From contig NJPS01000061.1 in NCBI GenBank assembly GCA_002946415.1, forward strand, positions 372,001-436,000: DNA of 64,000 nt, read 5' to 3'. A program made the translations under genes and the position numbers. Source of the stretch: Rutstroemia sp. NJR-2017a BVV2. Taxonomy: Eukaryota; Ascomycota; Leotiomycetes; Helotiales; Rutstroemiaceae. This document shows, one piece after another, positions 26,501 to 39,600 of this stretch. Each line of letters begins with the position of its first letter. Position 1 is the first letter of the stretch. The notes under the pieces are model-generated. The model worked only from the letters and a program-made list of their open reading frames with translations, did not search any database and had not been told where the DNA came from.

Positions 26501-27945
26501 ATAGGCGGTAAATGGTGCTTAGTGAGGAGAATAGAATATGGAGGGCTAAATGGTTAGCAATTTCTGACTATTTGTGGATGGACAGACTGGTAATGCTTTC
26601 TTACAACTGGTCGGGTTGTCGAGGACCTACTCCTGCTTCGTTTTCTGTTGCTGTTTTAGTCGGTTGTTGCGCGAGCTGGCTAATCGGGTTATTTATGGTA
26701 TGCTAGGTGGTTTGTTATGGTATGGTGCAGTATGATGTCTAGAATAGTTGTTGGGTTGATGATGGTTTGCATGCTGTTTGTTTGCTGCTACTTTCTACCG
26801 CTGGACAAGTCTAGCTAGCACTCGCCGAAGCGTTTACAGGACTGAATTGGATCAAACTGACTGCATGAGAAGGTGCAAAGATAGAAGGTCGTCATTCAGC
26901 AGAGAAGGATTGTTTTGGTTTGCTTGATGTGGTTGAAGATGAACTGTTATTCTGGAAGGATTGGAACTATCCTCAATGCCTGAGCATACAACGGCTGTCA
27001 CAGCAAGGCAAACGATCATCAGCAGCATCTAGATGCAGACTTCGGGCCACTGGTTCTCATGAGTGGACGGTAGGCATGAAACTTTTTGGTTGCAGTTTAT
27101 GGCATTCGTGCAGATGAACCAACACCTCAACGTCTACATGAGACAGACAATGAAGACAGCAAGAAAAGGTCTGACTTAGCTAGGAGAAGTCGCAAACAAG
27201 CCAAATAGGCGGAAATTATCGACTTCCCTAGTCGGCAGCGCCAACCCAGTCGGCTTGGGAGGTTCGCAAAATTACGACTGCAGAGGTGTTTAATAATGTA
27301 TTGCAGGCTGGGTAAGGTTGGACCGAGAGACTAGAGCTTGCACGCTGGATGGCAGATGGTAGACAAGTTCGAAGCCGGACTCTTTAGACTAAGAAGAGTA
27401 AGATGGACACTACCACAACATTCTCATCGAGATCGTCATGGAAGTACAAGCCGCAACTGTGTGAAGCGGAATCCACTGATAAAACACAATTGTTCCACTC
27501 TCAGATGTGGCGTTACTTTTGGTTTCACAGCAATGGAACGGGTCGTCTGAATTCGCAAGTTCGCAGTTAGCTGCTATCAATGGAGAAGACGATGTGCCAT
27601 GGCTATGTCAAACAGTGTTGACAGGAATTTGAGAGCAGTGGAGACAAGATTCAGTGGTGATTCACGAATGTTTCTTCCAGGACGAGAAAGTCTGAATATT
27701 ACCACTAAGATGATTCAAATGCGAGCGGAGTGAAATCAGCGGTTCACTCGATCAACACCGCTACTCTCCAACGTCAAATCTTGTGCGTTGAAGCGCTCGC
27801 TCTTATTGTAGGGAGGTGGATATCTTCGTTGCGAGAAGGAGCATACTGTGTGTTTGAGGTATTGAAGTATGTGTTGGTCGTATGCATCAATTAAAGGGAT
27901 AGACCGGATGGTTGTGCGTTGCTTGTAGGCTGTGGGCTGGGAAGA

Positions 27946-27980
27946 CATGGGTGGGTTTCGAGCTCTTAAATCCACCCATG
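27946..27980. repeat. 35-bp near-perfect palindrome
   Basis: Arms of 13 bp (CATGGGTGGGTTT and its complement with a single G/A difference) around a 9-bp centre containing GAGCTC. Confidence 0.85.
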
Positions 27981-29741
27981 GGTACCCGTTTTGATTCCTA
28001 GTTGCTTGAGGTTGAACGCGAACTATCTAGAAGGGAGAAAGGACCCAAGAAATCGCTGTGTATACCACTTTTCTGTCCCAATAGGCTTATTTCCGATAAT
28101 ACCCCCACCACTGGAGCAACATCTTTGAGGAAAGGTCCGCCGAACTTCGAAGTCGTAGATAGAGAGGAGAAGTTGCAAGGTTTCGATGGGATGAAGGGTC
28201 GAGAAACGGAACGATTTAGAGTTTGCCGGATATGGGGTGACGCTTGGGAGGCTTTTGTTGGTAGAATTCGACTAGGATATAGTTCTGAAGGCAACGATGG
28301 GTGATACTGGGAGAGCTGCGTCGGCTAGAAATATCGAGTTAGCACTGACATAGGAGAGTAAGTAGAGGTAGGATTGTCTGCTTACTTTAGAACTCAGCAT
28401 AGATGTTCTAAGAAGCCCTTACCTTACTGGAAGATCGCGCAGTGAAATTTCTTAGGGTTTGACTCCGTTTGAGTGATCTCGCTCTGTGGTTCCTGAGGAG
28501 ATATGTAGTTCAAATCCCTCGAAGTGATGGGTTCTTCTTTTGGCGAGATCGCAGACGCAGATATGCATGCAAATGGATTCAGATGGCTTGGAGGTACATA
28601 TATTTGAGTGAGCAATGGAATAGAATTTGATTTGAGATGGAAAAGGGATGAACTGTGGATCGCGCCGTAAAGATCTGCCAGGTCGAGGGGACATTCTTCT
28701 GGTGAAAATGTCAGTGGTATCCTCTTTCGGAGTCTTTCCAGGCTTCCTCCCTGTTAGTTCGTGTTCATTCGCGTTTCATATGCAGGTGCGCTGTGTAACT
28801 TGACAATCATGTCGTGGTCTCAAAGTTGAAGAGTTCTGTAATATTTCCGATAGATTATACACGTTTCGCCCTTATCAATTATTCCAAACATTGAGCAATC
28901 TGTCATACGCATTCTGATATGGTATTTTGAAAGGTTACCTGCAATATCTGATACCGGTCGATGGATGGCATATCTTCCAGTGTTCTCATCGCCCTCTGAG
29001 AATTAGCTCTTCTCCATCCATACTGGATTATGGATGGGCGTTTGCTGGCTGGTCAGAAGCCGGACTTCCAAACGGATTGAAGGCCTCTATTTTGAGAGGA
29101 CTCTACTTGGGACGTGCTGTGCACTGCATGATGCTCCCAACATGCAGAGTCAACTTCGAACTCTTGATATTGCTAGAGTCTCGCTTTTCAGTGGGTTCAC
29201 TACCTTTGCATAGGTACTAGGGCCATTGCATTCAGCGACAGCGGCGGGGAAATCCTTGGGATGTTCGAGTGTCTCCATGTCGGGAACTGCAGATGCTAGC
29301 GAGTGGGTAATGTGCGGCGTTGGGAGCCTTCTGTTGAATCTAGGTTATGTCGCTGTAGCATTGCTTTTGCAGCTTGCTGAATCGAATGCTCGATTCGACG
29401 CTGTGCAGTTTGAACCGAGGAAATGGAGTATCCGATACTTGAGAAGGAGAGAGCCTAGGAGTAAGAGTCACGAAGAGAAACGAGGAGTAAGAGTCAGGAC
29501 TCATGCAAGTAGGAATATTAGTTCAAGGTTTGCAAAATTCTATGATCACAATGAAAGCCTTATGGGGGAAATGTTTTCATTAGCAGCTAACTACACATTG
29601 TTCCACCCATTCGCGAATGGCAATCGATCACAACCGCCATCCTCCATGTCAAGGTATTGTACTGTGCCCGGCCCGCAACTGCTCCACAGTCGCCAACTCC
29701 CAAGAGAAGTCATGATGTCTAAGTATGCTAACAAACTCGAA

Positions 29742-29827
29742 GGTGGAAATGAAGCAAATGTCAGAGTATGTAAATAAACTCGAAGGTGAGTTCGTTTCCA
29801 TACCCCAACATCCGCTTCATTTCCACC
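29742..29827. repeat. 86-bp inverted repeat with 40-bp arms
   Basis: Left arm 29742-29781, 6-bp loop 29782-29787, right arm 29788-29827. The arms match at 32 of 40 positions when folded. Seven of the eight differences are transitions; most are A on the left arm against G on the other. Confidence 0.85.
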
Positions 29828-29932
29828 TGCGGGTGAAGCGAGGACGTCTTGCAACGAAAGTGTATTTGTCAAGTAATTGCACTGAAAACTTCGAGTATCT
29901 GGTTCGTTATCGCGAGTTGCCTGTAAATTCAT

Positions 29933-30156
29933 GGTTAGAGGGTAGAGAGTAAGTTGATAAAGAATGACTTACTTGTAGGCTCTTCTGCTACGAGCCTAAG
30001 AGGGCTTTTCTGGAAGTAGGACTCGTGGGTTCAAGGTCGCGGGTAACAGTCGATGCCGAGATTGGAGGAGGACTTGTGGGGCCAAGTTTGCGCAGATGCC
30101 TGTCAGTCAAAGGTTAGAGAGTAGAAAGCAAGTTGATGAGAATGAATTACCTGTAG
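29933..30156. repeat. Dispersed direct duplication (about 46 bp)
   Basis: The segment 29933-29978 recurs at 30112-30156, 179 bp downstream. It begins GGTTAGAG in both and ends ACYTGTAG, with a few substitutions and one single-base gap. Confidence 0.75.
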
Positions 30157-32643
30157 CAGAGATGTGTTTTGTCAGACCATAGCAACAGCCTTCATCGAGA
30201 CAGAATCAAGGCGGTATCTGCCCAGATGCTAGAAGGTCAGCCCCGTAATTGGATCAAGGAGAGATGGCTGCTGAACTTACACAGCGGCACGTAGTGGTCG
30301 CTTTCTATGGGTACATCTTGTTTGATCTTGATGTCGTATATGTTATTGAGAACGGTGAGTCAGTCGGTCGTCCAATGACCAATTACTCTTAGACCATCGG
30401 GATGTATTCCCAGGGAAATGCCGGCAAAGTAACCGCTGGGAACGCGTTTGTAGTGTAAGTCACAAGAGAATCTTGATCAAAGGACGACCGACTGCCGGAG
30501 CGCTATGTCTTGAGTGGGTTGTCTCAAGATTGATTAAAAGGTAAGTCTTGAAAAGGCAGAAAAGAACTTTGTGGAAGCTGTTGATACCCTTTCTCGCGAG
30601 AGGTCATAGATCCTTTTATAGATGGAAGTGGACATGGATCTCTCCTCGCTGTTCCGAGATCGGGTGGGCTTGCGGAGACTCGACGGAGAGAAAAGATCGC
30701 GAGGGACACTTGATCGGCGTAGCATAGTCCAAAGTGGAGCCAGAGAAGGCAGTTGATGGTCATCAGGAAGGCAGAAAGAGCGTATATTCACCCTTGATGC
30801 ATTCAAGTGGAGCCTCCAAGGCATAGATATTGACGATGGCCTCCAATAAGCAGTGGATATCAAGTAATGGTTAGATCATTTCCAAGTGAATGGATCGCCG
30901 AGGCGGCAGTGTGTAGCTAGACTGGTTTCTTGATTCCGTTATCATTAGAGAAGCAGGGGGGTGGTCAGGAGGGAAGGGCCGATGAGTGAGTGAGGGGAGT
31001 CGGAGAAAGGAATCGGGGACGCTAAGCAAATGATAGAAGATCGGATATGAAAGCTCCTATGTGAAAGAAGGAATGCGATTGGGGGTAAAACAGTCATTCG
31101 GTAACGGAGTGGCATAGAAAGACCTGTAGATTGGTAAAGACTTCCCTACCCGGTGAGTCTTTACGGCACACAAAGTGACGTAATCATACGAGTCGGGAGA
31201 CGCCGGAGAGGGGAAATTCGTCACTGTGGAGATTGTATAGAGAGATGACTCTTTACTCTCAAACGAGGGGTGAATAGAAGACTAGATAGCTGGCTTGGTG
31301 GAAGATCGGATGTGAGGGAAAGGCAGTGTTGAGGTTATCCACAGAAAAAAACGAGCACATACGTTTATTTTAAGAACCTTGTAAGCAGGCAAGCACTTAG
31401 GTTGCTAGATCAGCTGTCTAAGGATCTATAGCAAGATGGGTGAATCTTTACTTTGATAAAGAGCTGATAGGTCAGCTGCTAGTCAGTTTAATGGGTAAGT
31501 GGGCTGCATGTAGGGTAAAGTCGGGGCAGATTCCGGATGTGAAGAATGAAGCTAGTCAAGGGACCTGTGGGTACCCTGTGACAAGCAAGTCATCAAATTT
31601 ACGACTGGTCACTTGCAGAAGGAACGGGGCGAAGCCGCGAAGAGGTAGACGGTTAGACGGATAGACAGGGGGGCAAACGGGAACGAACCCGAGCAAACAG
31701 CGGGGCAAGCAAACAGTTGAACAACCATACAGAGCGGTCGACCAATAGTAATATAGCCGAGATAGTAATGTCTTTTATGAACTAGAAGAGCAGTGATAGC
31801 AATGTTGATGGCGCAATTTCTGTCATGCACTCGGAACTCCTCAAACCTCCGAGCCTAGCCGTGCCAGATGCGAGCTAAGCTTCTTAACAGATCTAATCAT
31901 CTTGAAAGTCCCGAGATTACTGAGATTCTGAGAATGGTCACGTAGTACCGTTCGTCCGCCGCGCCGGGTCCCAGTTCATGTATGAAACGCACAGCCTCAC
32001 AGGGATTCTAGGATCTAACCACTTCAACTGTAACTAGAAGTCACAAGAGTCGTCTTCCACCAGGTTGACTCCTAGCACAACTTTGACCTTGGCTATTTTT
32101 CGACTCCTCCCGTCAATGACTTCGATCATGAGAAGCTCCTTTTATTTGCCTTTACAATCTTACTTCCGAATCGAATCTATCCATTCATCATGATCACTCA
32201 AAAGCTCGACTTCTCGGAGTTAGAATTGTGCTGGTCTTTCTTACCGAAACCTGCCTGCACGATTCAACCCTCGAACTTGCCGTAACAGAATCGACAGCAA
32301 GCCAGGTAAGTTCTATGAAACATTTTCAACTTCACATGCTTAAGTGCATCTAGAGGTTAGAACGTTGAAAGTATCCTAACGAGACAAAATCACACAGATT
32401 CCCACTGACACACACCCTTACCACGAATCGTTCTCTTAAAAGCCATCACCTCTCGTTCCTACTGCCATAATCATCCACGAAATTTCATAACAGAACACCA
32501 AAGTCAAGCAACCCGCCAGAAAATTCTGCACCTCTTTCGAGAGCCGGCAAGCAGCCCGCACAACTCAGCCAACTCGTCGATCTAACGCTCAAAACCTTTA
32601 CACCAGTCGCCCACTCAAGTTCCCTAACAACTACACACTCGAA

Positions 32644-32749
32644 TATTTACTTGATTGACCATCTACTTGCACGTTAGGTACACCTAGAGTATAGTTAGAC
32701 TCGCGTAGATACATCGCCACGGACATTTACTTGATCGAACATCTACTCG
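32644..32749. repeat. Duplicated 25-bp motif upstream of NLR gene
   Basis: ATTTACTTGATTGACCATCT and its continuation (from 32646) recur at about 32725-32749 with 22 of 25 bases matching, 80 bp apart and 60-160 bp before the start codon. This could be a promoter duplication or a repeated regulatory site. Confidence 0.6.
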
Positions 32750-32806
32750 ACCACTTCGCGAGCACTTGCTGTACTCCTCAGTGTTTACTCAAAGGAGTTT
32801 TTCAAG

Positions 32807-35800
32807 ATGCCACAAACAACAGACCTCCCACGCTTAACCCATGACGATTACAAATTCGCAGTTATTTGTGCTTTACCATTTGAGCAGGGCACAGTGTTGG
32901 CTATGTTAGATCAAAATCATGAGAACCTCCCGAGGACACAGACCAACGACAATAACTCGTATTGCCTTGGTTCTATGTGCAACCACAGCATTGTGGTAGT
33001 GTGTTTGCCCTCTATGGGCACGAACTCAGCAGCAGCATGCATCACCCAAATGGTTAACACATTCCCTTCATTAAGGGCTTGTGCGATTGTAGGAATTGGT
33101 GGAGGCGTACCCCCAGAAGTCCGCCTCGGTGACGTCGTCATCAGCACATCGAAAGGTAGCACCGCTGCGGTAGTTCAATCCGATATGGGCAAGTTGAAGG
33201 ACACCTTGCTCGAGTCAACTTCGCTCATGAATAACCCGAGCACATTATTGTTGACGGCATCAAAGACAATGATGGCAAAACACGAGTTTTCTCCCCGAAA
33301 TATCAAGAGTATCTCAGACAGCTCGAGACCCTCCCGCACTTGAGGCCCGGGTATCTGAAGACCGATTCTTTCCAGGATGTCTTATACATATCAAGTTACG
33401 CTCACGTCGAGGATGATTCAAAAACCAACCAATGTAATGGAGACGAATCCGACGGGAAGATAGATAACTGCCACCGCTGCGACAAAAGTAAGACGGTACT
33501 AAGAGAGCCAAGGGACATGTGTGTCCACTATGGCCCGATTGCATCTGGAAATCAAGTCATCAAATCCGCTATATGGCGTGATCACATCAACAAACAGTTA
33601 GGTGGAAACATACTCTGTTTCGGGATGGAAGCTGCTGGTCTGATGAATAATTTTCCTTGTATTGTAATTCGCGGTATATGCGACTATGCCGATTCCCATA
33701 AAAACGATGGGTGGCAAAGAGACGCTGCAGCGGTAGCAGCGGCGGTTTTCAAAGAGCTGTTAAGCTACGTGCAGCCGGAAGAATTGAGGCAGCAGCCGAA
33801 AATGAAGGATACAGTCACTGATAGTTAGTTCACAAGCCTCTTCTTCAAGTTTGTATGCAGTCATCTCCTAATGAAACTCAGTTTATGATAATATCAAGTC
33901 CATGGAGTTCAAGATCTCTACGAAAGAAGATTTAAGAGTCCTCAATTGGCTTACGCCTATCAGCTTTGGTGCCCAACAAAGTGCCGCGATAGATCTGCGC
34001 GAACCATACACAGGGACATGGTTTCTCGAATCGGAAGTAGTTAAACATTGGGTCAAGACCGAGAAAACGACATTGTTTTGCCGAGGTACGTTGCCTTTTT
34101 TTTTCATACTTTATAATCCGTGTCCGTGCTTTAAATTTGTATTTTTGCGTCGAAGATCACATAGGATTATCTTTTCAGGGCGCTTCAACTCGACAGAGCT
34201 CCCCCCTTTCCAAGCGAGCGACTTAGTACTACCGTACTTGCCATGTTTACTTCACTACCAATTACTCTTAACTGTTTCATACTAACAGCAAAACTATATT
34301 AGGAATGCCTGGGGCTGGAAAATCAATGATTACAGCTATCATGGTAGACGACCTCAATGCCCGTTTCCAACATGAGAAAGATTTTGGAATAGCGCATATT
34401 TATTGCGACTACGGAAAAAAGAAAGACCAAACGGTAAACGCTTTCCTCGCAAGCCTGCTCAGGCAACTTTGCAAAGGTTGCACGAATGTGCCGGACTCTG
34501 TCAGAACTCTTTATCAGCGACATCAGAAAAACGAAACACGACCTACCTTGGACGAGCTCTCAAACTGCCTTCAATCCGTAGTTGCTCTCTATTCTCGAGT
34601 TTTCATTATAGTAGATGCCTTGGATGAGTTTCAAGACATGAATAATGACCGGTCAAAATTCATATCAGTAATACTCAAACTGCAGACACAATGCAAGGTA
34701 AATCTCTTCGCAACTTCCAGAGATCTTCCAGAAATCACTAGTATGTTTGATGGTAGCCTAACAATGGAGATCCGCGCCCAAGACGAAGATATACCGAGGT
34801 ATATTGATGGCCAAATCTCCAGACTGCCAAAGTTTGTGAGCAAACAGCCCGACTTGAAAACGGAAGTGAAGGATAAGATTGTTGAGGCGGTCCAAGGGAT
34901 GTGAGTTGACCCAAGACATATGCTGATCATTACTTACTTAAAGTTACTTTTCTAGGTTCTTGCTAGCAAAGTTCCATCTCGAATCTCTCAGGGGAATGAG
35001 GTCACCCAAGGCAATGAAGACCGCGTTGATGAAGTTGCCCACCGGGTATGATGTTGCCTATAAATCAACGATGGAGCGTGTTCACAGTCAGGAAAAGCAA
35101 CAGGTCGAGCTTGCAAAAGATGTATTATCATGGATTGTACACGCGCAAAGGCCACTTTCCATTACCGAGCTTCAACACGCCTTAGCTGTAGAAGTCGGCG
35201 ATTGGACTTATACGAATTTTTCTCCTACACATGCTGCAACTGGGGCTACCACGTTCAAGCGGCTTCTTTATCAAGCTCTGATCATGAAGTCATGAGGTTT
35301 CTTAAAAAGAAAGCCAACTTGGAGGCTGCTAGCCAAGTACTTCAAGTAGAGCATTTCTGGAACATCAACGGCATTGACGACTATGCAAGCAATGCGACCG
35401 GATTACACCTCATTGCATACTTCGGGATCGATAACGTGATGAAAGACTTGATCGGCGACGACGGTCCCTATTCAAAGAATGTCGATCCAAGGACAAGTCT
35501 CGGTGAAACGCCACTAGTATGGGCGGTGCGCAGCCACAGAGAGACAGCAGTGCGCTTACTCGTCGGAAAAGGAGCATGTGTCGAAGCAAAGATGCACGCA
35601 AGTGATAATACGATTCTATTTTACGCTATTGACTTCAGGAACTTGGAAATTGCCAAAATTCTCATTGAGAAAAACGCAGATATGAATGTGTCTGATGAAT
35701 TAGATGGGTGCCTGCTCTTTACCGCTATGAGTAACAACGACGAGGAGGCGGTTGAGCTGCTCCTCGACAGCGGATGTGATATCGAGCAGAATGAATGGTG

Positions 35801-36629
35801 CGACAAATCACCATTGTTCTTTGCAATTCAATCGGAAATGGAATCGATGGTGAAGTTATTGCTTCGAAAGGGGGCAAATATCGAGGGCACGGCCTCTAGG
35901 GGTTCAACGCCGTTAATATATGCCACAATAGTGAGCAACGAAGACGTTGTCAAGATACTTCTGAATAAAGGGGCTAATATCGAAGCCCGAGATGTTGGAT
36001 GCGTTGCACAAAGAACCCCATTATTATGGGCGGTTGAGCTTGGCAACTACACGCTTACCAAACTCTTAGTCGACAGCGGGGCGAATATAGAGGCGACTGA
36101 TAACTTTATCCATAGAACGCCACTATCTTTTGCTGCTGAGGACGGACACACAGCCATAGTGAAACTCTTGATTCGAAAAAATGCCGACGTCCGATGTTAT
36201 GATGACAAGAACCACTTGCCAACGGCATACGCGGGGAGAAGCAAACACTATACCATCGTCTATCTAATTGGCCGGCGACGAAAGGAGCTAGAAGAAGCTG
36301 AGTATAAAGAAGGTATGGGTGGAAGTGATGAAGAAGCTGATCTAAGTTGGGAAGGAAGTGATGTGGAAAATGAAGAGGGTGTGGGCGTCAATGACTCGGA
36401 GGAAGATGATGACGTGGAAATGGAAGGAAGTGTCAGTGATGGAAAGAATGAAGAGGGTATCATGATGGAAGGAAGTGATGGGGAGAATGAAGAAGATGTG
36501 GAGGTTATGGCTGGAAGTGATGAGGACGATAAGGTGGATATGGAAGAAAATGATGAAGATGATGACTTGGATGCGGAAGGAATGCTTGCGGTAGAGTTTA
36601 TGAAGAGGATGTATGCTATTATTGGGTAG
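32807..36629 (+). pseudogene. Broken PNP-NACHT-ankyrin NLR (STAND) gene
   Basis: Fungal NOD-like receptor architecture, as found in proteins for non-self recognition and heterokaryon incompatibility. The N-terminal nucleoside-phosphorylase-like domain (32807-33823) has IVGIGGGVPPEVRLGDVV and FGMEAAGLMNNFPCIVIRG. The NACHT domain has Walker A GMPGAGKS (about 34305) and Walker B FIIVDALDEF (about 34607). About eight ankyrin repeats follow (35400-36270), then an acidic repetitive tail (36300-36600). Three introns join in phase (about 33823-33879, 34086-34302, 34902-34955). Two lesions cannot be spliced out. Near 33285-33297 the frame shifts by one base at a TCTCCCC run. Near 35195-35215 the post-NACHT winged-helix region, usually some 70-80 residues, is missing and the frame changes again. 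Downstream, the conserved block LYEFFSYTCCNWGYHV resumes in another frame. Either the gene is dead, or one lesion is an assembly error; as read, only truncated proteins can be made. Confidence 0.75.
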
Positions 36630-39600
36630 TATTCTGTATTGGAGAGGGATTATGTCGTAGGGAATGTTAGGGAGGAAATACTTAAGTTCAACATCAAGGA
36701 CCTCTATGTCATCAGCGCGGGCAGTCAAATCTTATCAGGAAATCACGAAAAATTGTACTACATACTTATGCTGCGGCGTGGGACCACATCAGCTGCGCTT
36801 TAGACTTTTCAATTTTTCCCATTGGGGCCTAATTTACCTTGAGAACTCGATCCATATGTTGGGTACACTTTTTGTGAAATTGTGAGAGACAATCGAGCCT
36901 AACTTTCTATTAAAAAACAGGAAGGAGAGTCATACGGGAGCCTGAAGGAAGGTTGCCGACCCATCTAATGTACCAACAGCCTGCCATATTCAGATGGATA
37001 AGAATTCCATGGTTCAAGAGATCTTCATGACAACATGCTTTAGGAAACAGCATATGTGCCCGCATGCTGAACTCTTTGGGTTGAAAGCATCATTACAGCT
37101 GCCGTTATGAAGTTCACTTTGGATAGGTTTATGCTGCTATCTGCAATGACTTGGATAGGTTTATGCTGCTATCTGCAATGACTTGGATAATTTACAGGTT
37201 CGCAGATCGCAACATATATCAGTGAACGCAACACGCACAAGTGAACGCAAAATACATAAGTGAATGACAGAGATAGATGGTCCGAATTGATCTCTTGTTC
37301 CCAAAAACACCACGCAGGAAGAGCTCCAGAGACCAGGGCGGACGGAAAACCAACACGAAATCTCTCCTAGCAGGAGACGCTGAGACAGCACCACTTTCCA
37401 CCAGAAGAACAGTCACAAATAAGACGAGTATCACTTAGCCTATAACTGCGAATGCTCCATTTACACTCATATCTGTCGTCGCTGCAACCGCGCTCAATAG
37501 TCCAGTCCCAAACAACACTCTATGTACTATTACAAAAACCATCGAGGCCAAGAAATACTCTCCTTATCGAAGTTGACATTACTCTGTGTAAGAGTGCACT
37601 TAAGTATATACTGGCTCTCCAATCTAATCCAGCCATCTATCAAACTTAATCCCTATGAATCTTTCCACTTTGGGAAACATGCTGAAGTGAAACTCACCCG
37701 CATCGTCCTCATTCTTTTGTGCATAAGACCAACTTCTCCACATCTTGATCTATTCATCCATCACGATTCACACTACTTATAGATGCGAGTCATTGTACAA
37801 AGCAGTATAGAAATTTAAAACCTCAAGTATTCAAGCCTAGGTCACAGTGACACTACGCTAATCATTTGTCATCTCTTTCACTGAACCATGTTCAGCGAGA
37901 TATACCATTCAGTTTACGACTGAACGATCCTCAACCACGAGCACCTCCAGCATGTCAGCACTTGCTCATACCATCAGCGCTACCACTTTTCTTCAGCATA
38001 GCCATAACAGATGGAGTAAGATGCGTTGACCAGCACCCGAAGTCCTCTCTACCACGCTCGACCACTCATGCCCAGATAACCCCCTCCCCACCATCGGCAA
38101 CGTCACAGACGCCATCGAAGCATCCACCAAAATCACCAGCTTCTCCACTGCAACACTCTTCTCACACTCCAAGTCTAAAATCTCGACCACCTAGGCCAGA
38201 TATTCATACCATATCGTATCTCAGCACACCGAAAGCCGCATTTTCATTCGAGGAGAACAATGGAGGGGTACCAGGATGCGTTTTGTGGATAGAGAGCAAA
38301 TCTTTGGTGTAAATAGCACCTCCAGCCTTCTGATGTGACAACTACTTGCAATGAGTGAGTGATCGAACTTGACTAACTTTGTAAATTACACCAATATTCC
38401 AAAGAAATCACAAAAAGAAAAAGCACACGAGGAAAAAATTGCATTTGAAACCCCCCGAATCTGCAGTGAACCTACAAGTATCGTCTCCATCATCACCGTC
38501 ACGATCCTCATCTCCCCGCAAACACTCCAAACCCTACCCAGACCAAACCTAATCCCTCAAAGTACCCTTCATCAAAGAACACCATATCTCATCTCACGTA
38601 TTCAAGACCCGTTTGCTTCTTTCCATATCTGCACACTCGTACACTTCTTCCACAAAAAACCCCTCCCCCCAAAAATAAACGAAGCAACCACACGACCTGC
38701 GCTCAACTTCCAGACCGCAGGAGAGAGATACATGTGGATATAAATCTCCGATCAACTGCTTATATTTACCAACCAACCCGAACCTACGCCCATCTTTATT
38801 TCTGCACGTGTAAAATATCCCGCATAAGCCATCCAGCCTTCCCCTAGTTACGTACGCCACGCACGCATACAAATATCACCATGTGATTAATACCCCTCTT
38901 CTATCTTTCTTCACGGCAAGTTTCTGATCGGATCTGAACATATCCTGCAAGATCGTGATATAACTGCCATTTGCATGTGATTCCCAGGAGACGGCATTAT
39001 ATCCGGTATTTCACGGTGCTGTGTTGAGAAAGTAACCTTAGGAGGCTATGAACTTATATCATGTGTTATATCGGCCTCATCCTCCGACCACCTGAGCCAA
39101 CACAACACTGTGGCCACAATGGCGGGGTAAAAGCTCCTCCCAAATCCCCACTCCGTCTCCGTCTATCATAATCCAAACCCAACTACATTCCTTCCTTCTC
39201 CCTTCCGTCTACCTATCTAGCTACTTCCCATCCCCGCTATCGCCCCCTAGTACAGTATATCAAATCCCTTAACCTTATCCTTATCGCAAAACCCACAAGC
39301 TTCCCACACCGAGTAAGCATCACACCACCACTAGGAGCACCGCGGCGCAGGATGTGGCTGACGGGATGGGATGCGATATGTGGATGTGTAGATCGTGGAT
39401 GCGTGTGGAGGGGAGGGGGAGGGGGGAGAACAAACTCCGATGGGTTGGGTTTGTGGCGATTTTTTGGGTTGAAGGATTTGGGGAGGGGTGAGTGAGTTGG
39501 AGGGTTGTGGGTTAGGGATAGGTGAGTTGGAGGGGGTCGCGAATTGGGTTTAGGCGGCTTGGGAGGAGAGAGAGATGGTGTGAGGTAGAGGTAGGTGTGG

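Larger units (their letters stand above)
24947..32806. other. 7.9-kb gene-poor region
   Basis: No convincing gene. Frames of 60-183 codons (longest 29226-29777 plus) have no domain and overlap frames on the other strand. From about 25880 to 26340 the plus strand is strongly G-rich. Separate entries list a 21-bp minisatellite, two palindromes and a duplicated segment. The final ~650 bp look like the promoter and leader of the NLR gene, with a possible 5' untranslated intron at about 32308-32398 (GTAAGT donor, CACAG acceptor). Decayed transposon sequence is plausible but no element ends or coding domain were recognised. Confidence 0.55.

Noticed and set aside
30020..30060. GGGTTCAAGGTCGCGGG resembling a tRNA T-arm
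   Set aside because: No matching acceptor stem, D-arm or anticodon arm upstream.
30534..30863. 109-codon minus frame in the gene-poor region
   Set aside because: No domain, no splice partners, and an overlapping frame of similar length on the same strand.
35130..35215. Upstream part of the long ankyrin frame as a true N-terminus
   Set aside because: MDCTRAKATFHYRAS is an out-of-frame reading of the conserved NACHT-side sequence (SWIVHAQRPLSITELQ); the frame becomes real only after the deletion point.
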